This document shows, piece after piece, positions 16,454-25,801 of a stretch of DNA of 64,000 bases. A program made the position numbers and the translations under genes. Source of the stretch: SP5GCR1 sp965199685 (GTDB lineage: Bacteria; Pseudomonadota; Gammaproteobacteria; Poriferisulfidales; Oxydemutatoraceae). Below the pieces are notes generated by a model. It was not told the origin of the DNA and made no database searches. It worked only from the letters and a program-made list of their open reading frames with translations. Location of the stretch: NCBI GenBank assembly GCA_965199685.1, contig OZ241323.1, positions 1,798,001-1,862,000 on the forward strand, in the 5' to 3' direction. Numbering within the stretch: position 1 is the first letter of the stretch; every line of letters starts with the position of its first letter.

Positions 16454-18039
16454 ATCAGATCACCCAACTGAGCATAATAGCTTGCTATATACTCGTCTAA
16501 CGATAAATCATTGGCTGTTTCCAACCGTTCTTGCTCAATGATGCTGTCTTGTGCTATTTTTTCAAACTGCTTCAAACGTTTCTCATCCATAGTGTCTTGC
16601 ATAAAATAATTTTTCTTTTTTATCGCATAACGTTGCACCAAATCAACAAAACTTTCTTGGTTTTCTCGCATTTCCTCAAGTAGCAATGCCGAGGGACACA
16701 TTTCGGGGTTCTGAAATTTCTCTATCTGCTCTTGCAATGCTGAACCATATACGTTAGTGGCACATTGCTCATCCAATAAGCCACACACCGACTGCATTTG
16801 TTCGCATAGTTCTATTCCCCATTCTTTTAGCTTCCGGTTTTTTCCTAAATCGTTCAACTCTAAATCGGGATGACGACCTTGATGCGCAACGTTGATCTCG
16901 TTGCCGTCAATCATTTGCCATTGATTAGTCTGAATTAGCGGGCTGTCGTTAAATAAACAAAAAAGCATCAATGCTTCTATAAAACAAAACTGTTTCGTCG
17001 AAACACCGGTATTTTCAAATATATCCACATCGAGCGACCTCAGTTCCACATATTGAACACCTTTCTGCTTTAATGCAGCAAGCGGCATGTCGTCGCCAAT
17101 ACTTTGAGGTTTGGGGCGCATCGTAGTGTAATATTCATTTTCTATTTGTAGGATATTGGCATTCAACTGCAAATGCTCACCATTGTTTTTCATACCAATA
17201 TTTTTATAGGGGGCATATTCGGTAGTCACTGCTCGCCATAGACTCAACACATATTGGGTGACATTGTCGTAACACGCTTTGACACCAATTTTAGCTTCTT
17301 GGTTGTTTTGATAACCGATGTCTCCCATGCGCAACGAAGTCGCATAAGGAGCGAATAAGGTATTATCGTCAAAGCGTTCCAGATTGTGCGTATCACCGGA
17401 TGCAAAGGTTTTGCAAACTGCCGGGGACGTGCCGAACAGATAAGGGATGATCCATGCTAGGCGCAAAAAATTTCGGATTAAGCCCATATAATGTTGAGAG
17501 CGAAAATCCTGCATAGACTCAGTATTGCCCAAATATTGGCTATACCATTCCCAAAATGGTTCCCCCAAAGAATAATTGAAGTGTACACCTGAGATTACCT
17601 GCATAAACCGACCATAACGATACCCCAAGCCTTTTCTATAAATGGTTTTCATTCTGCCGATATTAGATGAACCGTAATAAGCAAGCGGAATATCGGTATC
17701 TCCTCTGACAATGCACGGCATGCTTGCACACCATAATAATTCGTCGCCTATATTGGCATAAACATAACGGTGTATATCTTCTAGAAATTCTATCGCTTGT
17801 GCCGAATTGATCTGCGGCGGAGTCACAAATTCCAACAATGCCTCCGAAAAATCGGTCGTAATATAAGGATGTGTTAACGCCGAACCCAAAGCCTCGGGAT
17901 GTACAGTCTTTGCCAAAGTACCGTCGGATGCAACCCGCAAGGATTCTTTTTCTACACCGACCATGTGATGTTGCAAAGGCTTGCTCTTCTCGTTGGCAAG
18001 CGCGCTGATGATTTTTTCTATTTTAGGGAGCGAAATCAC
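16450..18039 (-). CDS. gshA: Glutamate-cysteine ligase, class I
   Basis: First enzyme of glutathione synthesis, joining glutamate and cysteine with ATP. 529 residues, close to the ~518 of E. coli. Diagnostic stretches are GVEKESLRVASDGTLA, TDFSEALLEFVTPP, GVHFNYSLGEPFW, YGSSNIGRMK and VQYVELRSLDVDIFENTGV. Overlaps ampD upstream and the small unknown gene downstream by four bases each, so this is a tight operon (argB side through gshA to the glycosyltransferases). Confidence 0.97.
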   Translation of the reverse strand: MISLPKIEKIISALANEKSKPLQHHMVGVEKESLRVASDGTLAKTVHPEALGSALTHPYITTDFSEALLEFVTPPQINSAQAIEFLEDIHRYVYANIGDELLWCASMPCIVRGDTDIPLAYYGSSNIGRMKTIYRKGLGYRYGRFMQVISGVHFNYSLGEPFWEWYSQYLGNTESMQDFRSQHYMGLIRNFLRLAWIIPYLFGTSPAVCKTFASGDTHNLERFDDNTLFAPYATSLRMGDIGYQNNQEAKIGVKACYDNVTQYVLSLWRAVTTEYAPYKNIGMKNNGEHLQLNANILQIENEYYTTMRPKPQSIGDDMPLAALKQKGVQYVELRSLDVDIFENTGVSTKQFCFIEALMLFCLFNDSPLIQTNQWQMIDGNEINVAHQGRHPDLELNDLGKNRKLKEWGIELCEQMQSVCGLLDEQCATNVYGSALQEQIEKFQNPEMCPSALLLEEMRENQESFVDLVQRYAIKKKNYFMQDTMDEKRLKQFEKIAQDSIIEQERLETANDLSLDEYIASYYAQLGDLI

Positions 18040-18584
18040 AATTCAGAACTTTGCATGAAATTTCTATCAAACAAAGGGCCTGGATCTGTTTTTCGGCCGG
18101 GCGATATGTCGCTATGATAAGTAATGCGCGATAGGTTTAACTTAGGATAAGCAGCCAGCAAGGCAGATACGATTGAACGAAGACTTTCATATTGCTGCGG
18201 TTCGTATGCCTCAGTATCGCAACCTTCCACTTCTATGCCAATAGAAAAATCATTGCAATTCGATCGTCCCTCAAAGCTTGAACGACCAGCATGCCAAGCA
18301 CGGCGGTGGAATGGAACAAACTGTATTATTTGGCCATCGCGGCGTATTAATAAATGCGCGGATACATGCAGATCTTCCGCTAATTCTAAAGCCCTAGATT
18401 GTTCCGCAGTTAATTGGTTGGTAAATAATTGTTCTATCTCGGAACCTCCGTAGCGACAACGCGGCAAACTGATGCAGTGAATTACTATAAGTTCAATTTC
18501 CGCTTGCGGCGGACGAGCGTCGTTATTCGGAGAAGGTACGTACTGAACACCCTCCAGCAAGTGTCGCGCTAAATTAACTTTCAT
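18036..18584 (-). CDS. ampD: 1,6-anhydro-N-acetylmuramyl-L-alanine amidase
   Basis: Cytoplasmic zinc amidase of cell-wall recycling that removes the peptide from anhydro-muropeptides. 182 residues, the usual AmpD length. Seen are VIHCISLP (zinc His), HVSAHLLIRRDGQI, RAWHAGRSSFEGRSNCNDFSIGIE and HSDISPGRKTDPGPLF (second His and Asp, catalytic Lys). The first motif reads VIHCIS where VIHNIS is usual. Four-base overlaps on both sides. Confidence 0.96.
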   Translation of the reverse strand: MKVNLARHLLEGVQYVPSPNNDARPPQAEIELIVIHCISLPRCRYGGSEIEQLFTNQLTAEQSRALELAEDLHVSAHLLIRRDGQIIQFVPFHRRAWHAGRSSFEGRSNCNDFSIGIEVEGCDTEAYEPQQYESLRSIVSALLAAYPKLNLSRITYHSDISPGRKTDPGPLFDRNFMQSSEL

Positions 18585-19081
18585 TGGCTTTCCAAAACTG
18601 CTAAATAATATCTCAGAATCTCATCATCAAAACACGCAAAAACAATGTCCATTTCATCCCCGTATTGTTTGCAACTACGCACCGCGATTTGCACTGCAGA
18701 ATCTATAGGATAGCCGTAGACACCACAACTGATTGCAGGAAATGCGATGCTATTCAGAGATAGCTCTTGGGCTATGTTCAAAACATTCCGATAGCAGGCT
18801 TCCAATAATTGTGCTTCGTTTGCTCTTCCACCTTTCCATACCGGTCCTACCGTATGTATCACATATCGTGCCGGTAATTGATAGGCTTTGGTCAACCGTG
18901 CCTCGCCAGTAGGGCATCCTCCCAAGGCTCTACATTCCTCCAGTAATTCGGGACCTGCGGCACGATGTATGGCTCCGTCAACACCCCCTCCGCCTAATAA
19001 TGTGCTGTTGGCAGCATTTACGATGGCATCAACCTCAAGCCGAGTAATATCTGTTTTAATGGCTCGGAGATTAGGTTTCAT
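18581..19081 (-). CDS. Macrodomain protein (YmdB-type ADP-ribose/O-acetyl-ADP-ribose hydrolase)
   Basis: 166 residues, almost entirely one macro domain: VDAIVNAANSTLLGGGGVDGAIHRAAGPEL (ADP-ribose loop 1), CPTGEARLT, YVIHTVGPVW and AFPAISCGVYGYP (loop 2). The family removes ADP-ribose from proteins or deacetylates O-acetyl-ADP-ribose. Its place between argB and ampD with a four-base overlap suggests co-transcription rather than a shared pathway. Confidence 0.93.
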   Translation of the reverse strand: MKPNLRAIKTDITRLEVDAIVNAANSTLLGGGGVDGAIHRAAGPELLEECRALGGCPTGEARLTKAYQLPARYVIHTVGPVWKGGRANEAQLLEACYRNVLNIAQELSLNSIAFPAISCGVYGYPIDSAVQIAVRSCKQYGDEMDIVFACFDDEILRYYLAVLESQ

Positions 19082-19115
19082 GGCGGGTTGACAAAGTAAG
19101 CAGAATGAAAAATGA

Positions 19116-19982
19116 TCAATGCTTAATCAACGTGCCTACGCCACCGTCGGTCAATAATTCAAGCAATACGGCATGGGAAGTGCGCCCGTCTATGATATGC
19201 GCCGATTCAGCCCCTTGACTAATCGCCCGCAACGCGCAGGAAACCTTGGGTAGCATCCCGCTGTGTATGGTCTGCTGTTCTATCAATCTAGAAATCTCCG
19301 CACCAGAGGCTTCAACTATCAATTCACCTTGGTTGTCAAGCACACCCTCGGTATTCGTCATCAAAATCAACTTTTCGGCTTTCAGATGTTGTGCAATGCT
19401 GCTTGCTACCCAGTCTGCGTTGATGTTGTAACATTCGCCTTCGCTACCAATTCCTAGAGGAGAAACCACTGGAATATTTGTAGGGTGGCGTACAAGTTTG
19501 TCAAACTCGGCAGAAATATAACTCACCTCTCCCACCATGCCTAAGTCTACTTTTTCTGTTATGCCTCCTGTGGTCTCAAGTTTGGTTGCCTTTATCAATC
19601 CATCAGCTATGATGCTTCGCGCTTCTCCTTCGTGTTCTTTTATGTATTGGGTAATGCCAATGTTGATGCTTCGCAAGGTCATTACGATTGTTTGTATCGC
19701 CTCTTTACTGGTAATGCGCAAGCCATGAATAAATTTACTTTCTATGCCAGCTGCTTTTAGGTCTGCAGAAATAGAAGAACCGCCGCCGTGGACGATTACC
19801 GGATGCATGCCAACCGCTTTCAATAATACAACGTCCCTTGCAAAACTATGTTTCAATTTTTCCTCAGCCATTGCACTACCGCCGTATTTGATAACGATTG
19901 CCTTGTTGCGAAATTTTTGTATATAAGGCAACGCCTCACTTAATATCTTAACTTTGTCTTTGTCACTTAAGTTGTCTGTCAT
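19116..19982 (-). CDS. argB: Acetylglutamate kinase
   Basis: Second step of arginine synthesis. 288 residues with KYGGSAM, VIVHGGGSSISADLKAAGIESKFIHGLRIT (N-acetylglutamate site), NINADWVASSIAQHL and the LTNTEGV-like LMTNTEGVLD motif. The length is that of the hexameric, arginine-inhibited type. It lies 12 bases after the phosphomannomutase gene, in the algC-argB order common in gammaproteobacteria. Confidence 0.96.
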   Translation of the reverse strand: MTDNLSDKDKVKILSEALPYIQKFRNKAIVIKYGGSAMAEEKLKHSFARDVVLLKAVGMHPVIVHGGGSSISADLKAAGIESKFIHGLRITSKEAIQTIVMTLRSINIGITQYIKEHEGEARSIIADGLIKATKLETTGGITEKVDLGMVGEVSYISAEFDKLVRHPTNIPVVSPLGIGSEGECYNINADWVASSIAQHLKAEKLILMTNTEGVLDNQGELIVEASGAEISRLIEQQTIHSGMLPKVSCALRAISQGAESAHIIDGRTSHAVLLELLTDGGVGTLIKH

Positions 19983-19994
19983 CGCTTAATCCCA

Positions 19995-21365
19995 TCAAAA
20001 GGGTATCTGCAAGGCGGGTTCTACGGATAATAATTGTTCTCTAAAAATATCTTTTATTTCGTTAAGCCGCGCATCATTGTCAGCCTCAAAGCGTATGACC
20101 AAACATGGTGTGGTATTAGATGCACGCACTAACCCCCAACCGTCCTCGTAATCAACGCGCACACCATCGGTATAATCAAGCTGTGCATCCTCAAAACGAG
20201 CCAGCTTTAGAAAGTTATCCATAAAGGTATGTTGATCTCCCTCGTCTTTCAGATGCACATTTAGTTCTGGGGTGGCAATGCCCTGAGGAAACATCGCAAA
20301 CATATCGCTACAAGTTTGGTCACTGGCAGCATAGATCTCTAAGAGGCGTGCCGCCGTATATAACGCATCGTCAAAACCGTACCAACGGTCATTGAAGAAA
20401 ATATGCCCACTCATCTCGCCTGCCAAAAGTGCGCCGGTTTGTTTGAGCGTGGACTTGATGTACGAATGTCCGGTTCTGCATATTTGAGGTTTGCCACCGT
20501 TTTTTGCTATGACTTTGGGTAAGTGGCTTGAAGATTTAACATCGTAGACTATGCAAGCACCCGGTTGCTGTCGCAATAGGTCTTGTGCGTACACCATCAT
20601 CTGAAGATCAGGCCATATAATATTGCCCAATTCGTCTACTACACCTAAACGATCTCCGTCACCGTCAAAAGCAATACCTAGCTCCGAGCGACTGGTTTTC
20701 ACTTCGGCTATCAAATCGACGAGATTTTTCTCATCGCTAGGGTTAGCATGATGATTAGGAAAATTTCCGTCTATATCACAATACAAGCAGTGCAATTTAC
20801 ATCCCAGAGCCTCAAATAACGCAATGACATAAGGGCCTGCAACCCCGTTCCCACAATCTGCAACAAGCTGAACAGGACGCGTGATGCGAATATCCGATAC
20901 TACTTTGTTTATATAAGGTTCTAGTACGTTGAGCTGCTTATAACTGCCTTGTCCTTTTCTGAAATGCCCTTTGACTACATCACGATATAGAGTCTGTACA
21001 TCGTCACCCGCCAGTGTATGACCGGCAACCATCATTTTTATCCCGTTATAATTTGCAGGGTTATGGCTGCCGGTTATCATCAAACCGCAACCTTCTCCGT
21101 ATTCATGGGCAGCGAAATAAAGTACCGGTGTAGGTACTTCTCCCACATCTGTTACTTGTACACCTGCCGATTGTAAACCGTCCGATAATGCAGTAGCAAA
21201 ACGAAGGCTTGATAATCTTCCGTCGCGTCCCAGCATAAAGCGCGATGCATCGGGATAACGCGTTGCTATTGCGCGACCTATATCATAGACTAGACTTTCA
21301 TCTAGACTCTCATCTACTATACCGCGCACATCGTATGCGCGAAAAACACGTTGATCTACCGACAT
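19995..21365 (-). CDS. algC: Phosphomannomutase/phosphoglucomutase (AlgC-type)
   Basis: Interconverts hexose-6- and hexose-1-phosphates, feeding GDP-mannose (and hence GDP-fucose) and glucose donors. 456 residues. Four domains are visible by motif: FRAYDVRGIVDES, catalytic serine loop MITGSHNPANYNG, metal loop AFDGDGDRLGVVD, sugar loop AGEMSGHIFFN and the phosphate loop RASNTTPCLVIRFEA. In this window its product is a plausible donor source for the fucosyltransferase-like genes. It lies two bases downstream of dut. Confidence 0.94.
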   Translation of the reverse strand: MSVDQRVFRAYDVRGIVDESLDESLVYDIGRAIATRYPDASRFMLGRDGRLSSLRFATALSDGLQSAGVQVTDVGEVPTPVLYFAAHEYGEGCGLMITGSHNPANYNGIKMMVAGHTLAGDDVQTLYRDVVKGHFRKGQGSYKQLNVLEPYINKVVSDIRITRPVQLVADCGNGVAGPYVIALFEALGCKLHCLYCDIDGNFPNHHANPSDEKNLVDLIAEVKTSRSELGIAFDGDGDRLGVVDELGNIIWPDLQMMVYAQDLLRQQPGACIVYDVKSSSHLPKVIAKNGGKPQICRTGHSYIKSTLKQTGALLAGEMSGHIFFNDRWYGFDDALYTAARLLEIYAASDQTCSDMFAMFPQGIATPELNVHLKDEGDQHTFMDNFLKLARFEDAQLDYTDGVRVDYEDGWGLVRASNTTPCLVIRFEADNDARLNEIKDIFREQLLSVEPALQIPF

Positions 21366-21367
21366 CG

Positions 21368-21826
21368 TTAATTCTTGCCGGAGTGCCCAAACCCTTTGTC
21401 GCTACGCAGGCTTTGCTCAAAAGACTCTACCCGCTCGAAATCAACCTGAACCGTAGGCACAAAAACAAGCTGTGCAATACGATCTCCGGGATTGATGCTA
21501 AAACAATCGGCACCGCGATTCCAACAAGAAATATAAATTTCTCCTTGATAGTCGGAGTCTATTAAACCAACGAGGTTACCCAACACGATGCCGTGTTTGT
21601 GTCCTAAACCGGAGCGAGGCAATACGACCGCAGCGAGTGACTGGTCTGCTATATGAATGGCGATACCGCTGGATATCAATTCCACCTGCCCAGGCTTAAG
21701 TTCAAGCACATCGTCTAAACAAGCTCGTAGATCCACGCCTGCCGAGCCTGAAGTCGCATACTCCGGAAGCGGATATTGACTACCTATACGCGAATCTATG
21801 ACTTTAAGCTGTATGCGTTTTTTCAT
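21368..21826 (-). CDS. dut: Deoxyuridine 5'-triphosphate nucleotidohydrolase
   Basis: Hydrolyses dUTP to dUMP, protecting DNA and feeding thymidylate synthesis. 152 residues from ATG 21826 (MKKRIQLKVIDSRIG), the normal length; the frame extends nine codons further but that part is inside coaBC. Motifs: SGSAGVDLRA, LPRSGLGHKHG, GLIDSDYQGEI, RIAQLVF and the C-terminal arm SDKGFGHSG. The start overlaps the end of coaBC by 23 bases. Confidence 0.96.
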   Translation of the reverse strand: MKKRIQLKVIDSRIGSQYPLPEYATSGSAGVDLRACLDDVLELKPGQVELISSGIAIHIADQSLAAVVLPRSGLGHKHGIVLGNLVGLIDSDYQGEIYISCWNRGADCFSINPGDRIAQLVFVPTVQVDFERVESFEQSLRSDKGFGHSGKN

Positions 21827-23048
21827 AAGCTCGCGTATGTTCGTAATAATCAATAATATGCTTGATGATGGCTTTCCCTAGATTGATCTTTGAGTCCGGA
21901 CCGAGTTCTACCTTAGCGTTGCGCTTATATACGATGACTTTGTTATTTGGCGTGTCAAAACCGTAGGGATAATTCGTGCCGACTTTGTTGGCAACAATCA
22001 TATCCAAACCTTTGGCAAGCAATTTTTTCTTGGCATTGCGCTCAAGGTCTGAGGTTTCGGCGGCAAAGCCAACCAAAAAAGGATGCGGTTGCATCGTCCC
22101 CACCGTTGCTAAAATATCCGGTGTTTGAGTCAATTGCAAATGCATCGCTTGCTCATCTCGCTTGATTTTATGGTCGGAGATTTGTTGTACCCGATAATCA
22201 CTAACTGCGGCACAAGCAATAAAAATATGCGCATCTTGGACAACCTGAAGCGTTGTTTGCAGCATATCGGCGGCGGACGATACATCGTATCTTTTAACCT
22301 GATGCGGTGTCTCCAACGAGACCGGCCCGGCAATCAAATGCACATCGGCTCCTGACTCAACGGCAGCAGCGGCTAATGCAAAACCCATACGACCCGAACT
22401 TCGGTTGGTGATATAGCGCACCGGATCTATCATCTCGTGCGTAGGTCCTGCGGTAATAACGACTTTATATCGGCTTAAGGTTTTATTGGAACTTAACAAT
22501 TTAATGACGCGATCAACCAACTCCGATGGCTCCAACATACGCCCTTCGCCTTCGTCACCACACGCCTGCTCACCACTGTCGGGTCCCCAAATCGTAATGC
22601 CGAAACCGCGTATCTTTTCAACATTGGCTTGCACTGCCGAATGTAACCACATTTGTTTGTTCATCGCCGGGGCAAGTATTAACTTTTTATCGGAGGCAAC
22701 GCACACCGTGGACAATAAATCGTCGGAGATTCCGTGCGCCAGTTTGGCAGCGAAATTAGCCGTAGCCGGCGCAATCATAATCAAATCCGCCCAACGAGCC
22801 AAGTCTATATGTTTCATTCCAGCTCCTTCGGCTTCGGCAAATTGCTGCGATTCAACTGGATGTCCCGATAACGCCTGCAATGTCAAATTTGTTATAAAAG
22901 CCTGCGCCGAGGATGTAGTGATTACGCGAACCTCTGCACCTTGCCCGCGCAACTCACGTACCAAATAGGCACTTTTATACGCTGCGATGCTACCGCAAAC
23001 GCCTAGTAATACTCGTTTCCCGTCTAAGTCTCGCTTATCCGATTGCAT
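21804..23048 (-). CDS. coaBC: Bifunctional phosphopantothenoylcysteine decarboxylase / phosphopantothenate-cysteine ligase
   Basis: Two successive steps of coenzyme A synthesis. 414 residues. The CoaC half has GVCGSIAAYKSAYLVREL, APATANFAAKLAHGISDDLLS, APAMNKQMW and the catalytic Cys loop GEQACGDEGEGRM. The CoaB half has TAGPTHEMIDPVRYITNRSSGRMG and VGFAAETSDL. The coaBC-dut-algC order is classic for gammaproteobacteria. Confidence 0.96.
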   Translation of the reverse strand: MQSDKRDLDGKRVLLGVCGSIAAYKSAYLVRELRGQGAEVRVITTSSAQAFITNLTLQALSGHPVESQQFAEAEGAGMKHIDLARWADLIMIAPATANFAAKLAHGISDDLLSTVCVASDKKLILAPAMNKQMWLHSAVQANVEKIRGFGITIWGPDSGEQACGDEGEGRMLEPSELVDRVIKLLSSNKTLSRYKVVITAGPTHEMIDPVRYITNRSSGRMGFALAAAAVESGADVHLIAGPVSLETPHQVKRYDVSSAADMLQTTLQVVQDAHIFIACAAVSDYRVQQISDHKIKRDEQAMHLQLTQTPDILATVGTMQPHPFLVGFAAETSDLERNAKKKLLAKGLDMIVANKVGTNYPYGFDTPNNKVIVYKRNAKVELGPDSKINLGKAIIKHIIDYYEHTRAYEKTHTA

Positions 23049-23082
23049 AATCTTTTCTTATGTTTTTGATTTTAGCTGTAAA

Positions 23083-25029
23083 TTAAAAAGGTAATTTTAG
23101 CTTATCCTTCAACCCTTCCAATAGATTCCCTTTGATTTTATCTTGTATCTTTTGTTCAACCTCACCTATTTTTTCTTCCACTTTTTCCTTAACTCCGCTT
23201 TGATTCAACAGTCCGTCCTTAATTAGACTGCTCAAGTCGGGCTTGTATTCCGGAGATGCCAAATCACCCGAAATATGTATAGGTATTTGTATCCGTCCAG
23301 CAGACTTCAATTGGGGATACAGCATGTAGTCAATCGTTGAATTAACGAGGTTCACTTGCCCTGATCCTTTAACATTGAACAAAGGCATTCGCACCGCAAG
23401 GTCATCGTTTTTTGCAACTCCTTTGCTCAATACTATGCTTGCTTTCATCTCGTCAAAGATTAATTCTTTGCCGGCAGCTTGACGGGCGCGACCTTCAAAC
23501 AAAGCCACTATCCTTTCAATGACTGCCGCAAGCGACTGATCTTGCAAAGCTCCCTCAGTAATACGCACATCCGCCTTGCCGTCGGATGTTGCCAGCATTT
23601 GATCATAATCGCCTAGAGTTCCTGCTAAAGCCAGCTTGATCTGCGCTTGTCCGCGTACGGTTGCTTGGCGATCGGCACTCAATGCCGATTGTATTTTGTC
23701 TATAGGAACTTGGTTGGCAGATAACCTCATTTGATAGCTATTGGATGCCGGATTCAACTCGGCGTTTCCAGAAATTCGACCTTGATGAAAATCTGCTCGC
23801 TGCAAATCCAATAATATCTGATCTCCGACCATAGAACTTGTCAACAAAATTTGTTTCAGTTGTAAAGCATCATAATTGAGTGTTGGAACTGCAACATCAA
23901 CCTTGGGGTTTGCATATAAATCGCTAAAATTGCTACGCCCCTCCACCTGCATATCACCGTACGAAATCTTGAATCTATCAACGACAAAGTCTCCCTTCAA
24001 TAATGCTTTATTGCTCTCGGCAGTGAGTTGTAGACTCATACCTTCGTCCAAACCTTCCACCTGCGCCAGTGTGTTTAGATTATTAAGTTGTACAACATTC
24101 TCCGTCTGGTCGGGCAACAATTCGGCTGTGACTTTAAGGCTTGCAGCCAATGCTTTAATATCTTGCGACAACCCGTCGGCACGCGCATCCAGTTCAATGG
24201 GAATCGCTTTATCGGCTGATAAGGCACCGCCGCTCAATTCAAAACCGGCTACTTTGGCATTGACACCAGCAACCAAAGGTGTATCGGCTTGCGTCAACTG
24301 GATTTGAACATCCACATCACTAATTTTTACATCGCCGCTAGATAAATCCGGTAGTACCGCAGTGTCCAGTGCGATTTGAGCATTTAGACCTCCTAAACCT
24401 TCCGACAACGAATTAACATCCGCGTTTAGGGAAATCGGCGTAGGTTTGTCAAACGATAAAGCACCGCTGTTGAAATTCAGATTATCAACTGCTATGCGTG
24501 TATCGTTTAGGCGGTCATCCCACAGTAGGTAGCCGTCTTGTAACGCAACACCACCAAAGCTGGTCAATGCTATCGCTTGAGAAGCACCAGTTGCCGTACC
24601 GTCGTTTGTCTTTTTATCCTCCCCAACAAGCAGTTTTAGGTCGTCAAAATTGAATTGACCTTGGGCATTTCTCACAATATTTGCTCTGATCCCTGTGAGA
24701 ACAATACCGTCTACCTGTGCTTCCTGCCTTAGCAAAGGTAATAACTTCAATCCTAATTGTATTTCTTGTGCTTGTAAAAAAGGCGCGCTTCCAAAAGCAG
24801 GGTTTTCTCCGATTTGTAGCCCAGTTGCCGCAATACCCAAAGACGGGAATAGGCTCAAGTTGAGAGTCTCAAGTTCAACCGAACGCTTGCTATTTTTTTC
24901 AACATAGGAGATAAATTGGTCCTTATAGTCGTTTGCATCAAAGTAATACGCAAAAATAGTACCGAGTGCGACAACCAGTACTATTCCAAATAACAGAAAT
25001 AGGAATATTCCCTTTATTAATTTAAGCAT
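23083..25029 (-). CDS. AsmA family protein
   Basis: 648 residues. One N-terminal membrane anchor (GIFLFLLFGIVLVVALGTIFAYYF) is followed by a long periplasmic repeat-like region rich in beta-strand, with the AsmA signatures LFPSLGIAATGLQIGE near the start and VKGSGQVNLVNSTIDYMLYP near the end. AsmA-like proteins are inner-membrane bridge-like proteins linked to phospholipid transport and outer-membrane assembly. Low-complexity C-terminal Lys/Glu helix. Overlaps moaC by eight bases. Confidence 0.9.
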   Translation of the reverse strand: MLKLIKGIFLFLLFGIVLVVALGTIFAYYFDANDYKDQFISYVEKNSKRSVELETLNLSLFPSLGIAATGLQIGENPAFGSAPFLQAQEIQLGLKLLPLLRQEAQVDGIVLTGIRANIVRNAQGQFNFDDLKLLVGEDKKTNDGTATGASQAIALTSFGGVALQDGYLLWDDRLNDTRIAVDNLNFNSGALSFDKPTPISLNADVNSLSEGLGGLNAQIALDTAVLPDLSSGDVKISDVDVQIQLTQADTPLVAGVNAKVAGFELSGGALSADKAIPIELDARADGLSQDIKALAASLKVTAELLPDQTENVVQLNNLNTLAQVEGLDEGMSLQLTAESNKALLKGDFVVDRFKISYGDMQVEGRSNFSDLYANPKVDVAVPTLNYDALQLKQILLTSSMVGDQILLDLQRADFHQGRISGNAELNPASNSYQMRLSANQVPIDKIQSALSADRQATVRGQAQIKLALAGTLGDYDQMLATSDGKADVRITEGALQDQSLAAVIERIVALFEGRARQAAGKELIFDEMKASIVLSKGVAKNDDLAVRMPLFNVKGSGQVNLVNSTIDYMLYPQLKSAGRIQIPIHISGDLASPEYKPDLSSLIKDGLLNQSGVKEKVEEKIGEVEQKIQDKIKGNLLEGLKDKLKLPF

Positions 25030-25507
25030 TCTCTTGACGACGCCAGATTCCCGAACGCCCCCCGGATTTTTCTATTAGGCGAACATCACTGATGACCATT
25101 CCTCTATCCATTGCCTTACACATATCGTAAATAGTCAGCAATGCAATTTGAACCGCAGTAATCGCCTCCATCTCCACACCAGTTTTTGCATGAACCTCGG
25201 CACGACTCCGACAAATAATGGCAGGCGGATCTTGCTTAGGTTCAAAACTAAGGTCTACAGAAGAAAGACCAATCGTGTGACACAGCGGTATCAGTTCGGC
25301 AGTGCGTTTGGCTGCCATAATACCGGCAAGCCGGGCAACACCCAACACATCGCCTTTAGCAGATTCTCCAGCTAAAATCGTCTGCAAAGTTTGCTCTTTC
25401 AGCAAAATGCGTCCTTCGGCAATTGCCACCCTATGGGTGACAGCTTTATCGCCGACATCAACCATTCTTGCATTGCCTTGTTTATCAAAGTGCGTTAATT
25501 CAGACAT
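25022..25507 (-). CDS. moaC: Cyclic pyranopterin monophosphate synthase
   Basis: Molybdenum cofactor synthesis, acting after MoaA. 161 residues with THFDKQGNARMVDVGDKAVTHRVA, IPLCHTIGLSSVDLSFE, AEVHAKTGVEMEAITAV and YDMCKAMDRGMVISDVRLIEKSGG, the conserved catalytic region. Divergent from moaD, with a 60-base gap that must hold both promoters. Confidence 0.96.
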   Translation of the reverse strand: MSELTHFDKQGNARMVDVGDKAVTHRVAIAEGRILLKEQTLQTILAGESAKGDVLGVARLAGIMAAKRTAELIPLCHTIGLSSVDLSFEPKQDPPAIICRSRAEVHAKTGVEMEAITAVQIALLTIYDMCKAMDRGMVISDVRLIEKSGGRSGIWRRQENA

Positions 25508-25567
25508 CTCTTTTTTAGTTTCACGCGGTAAAATAATTCGGTTGGGGTATCAAAATAAGAGTATAGC

Positions 25568-25795
25568 ATGATAAAAGTTAGATATTTTGCGTCGTTGCGC
25601 GAACAAATAGGGCGAGACCTAGATATTATAGAAGATATAGACGGAATATCGTCGGTGAGAGAACTAAGGAAAAGTTTATCAAGCGTATTGCCAGCGCAGA
25701 CTTTATGTGCAGTCAACTACGAGTATGCCGACGACGATACACCAGTTAAGGACGGCGACGAAGTTGCTTTTTTCCCACCGGTTACAGGCGGATAA
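25568..25795 (+). CDS. moaD: Molybdopterin synthase small subunit
   Basis: 75-residue ubiquitin-fold sulfur carrier ending in PPVTGG; the C-terminal Gly-Gly is adenylated and thiocarboxylated. VRYFASLREQIG at the start is typical. The large subunit MoaE is not next to it (degQ is convergent six bases downstream), so moaE must lie elsewhere. Confidence 0.95.
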   Translation: MIKVRYFASLREQIGRDLDIIEDIDGISSVRELRKSLSSVLPAQTLCAVNYEYADDDTPVKDGDEVAFFPPVTGG

Positions 25796-25801
25796 GAAGA
25801 A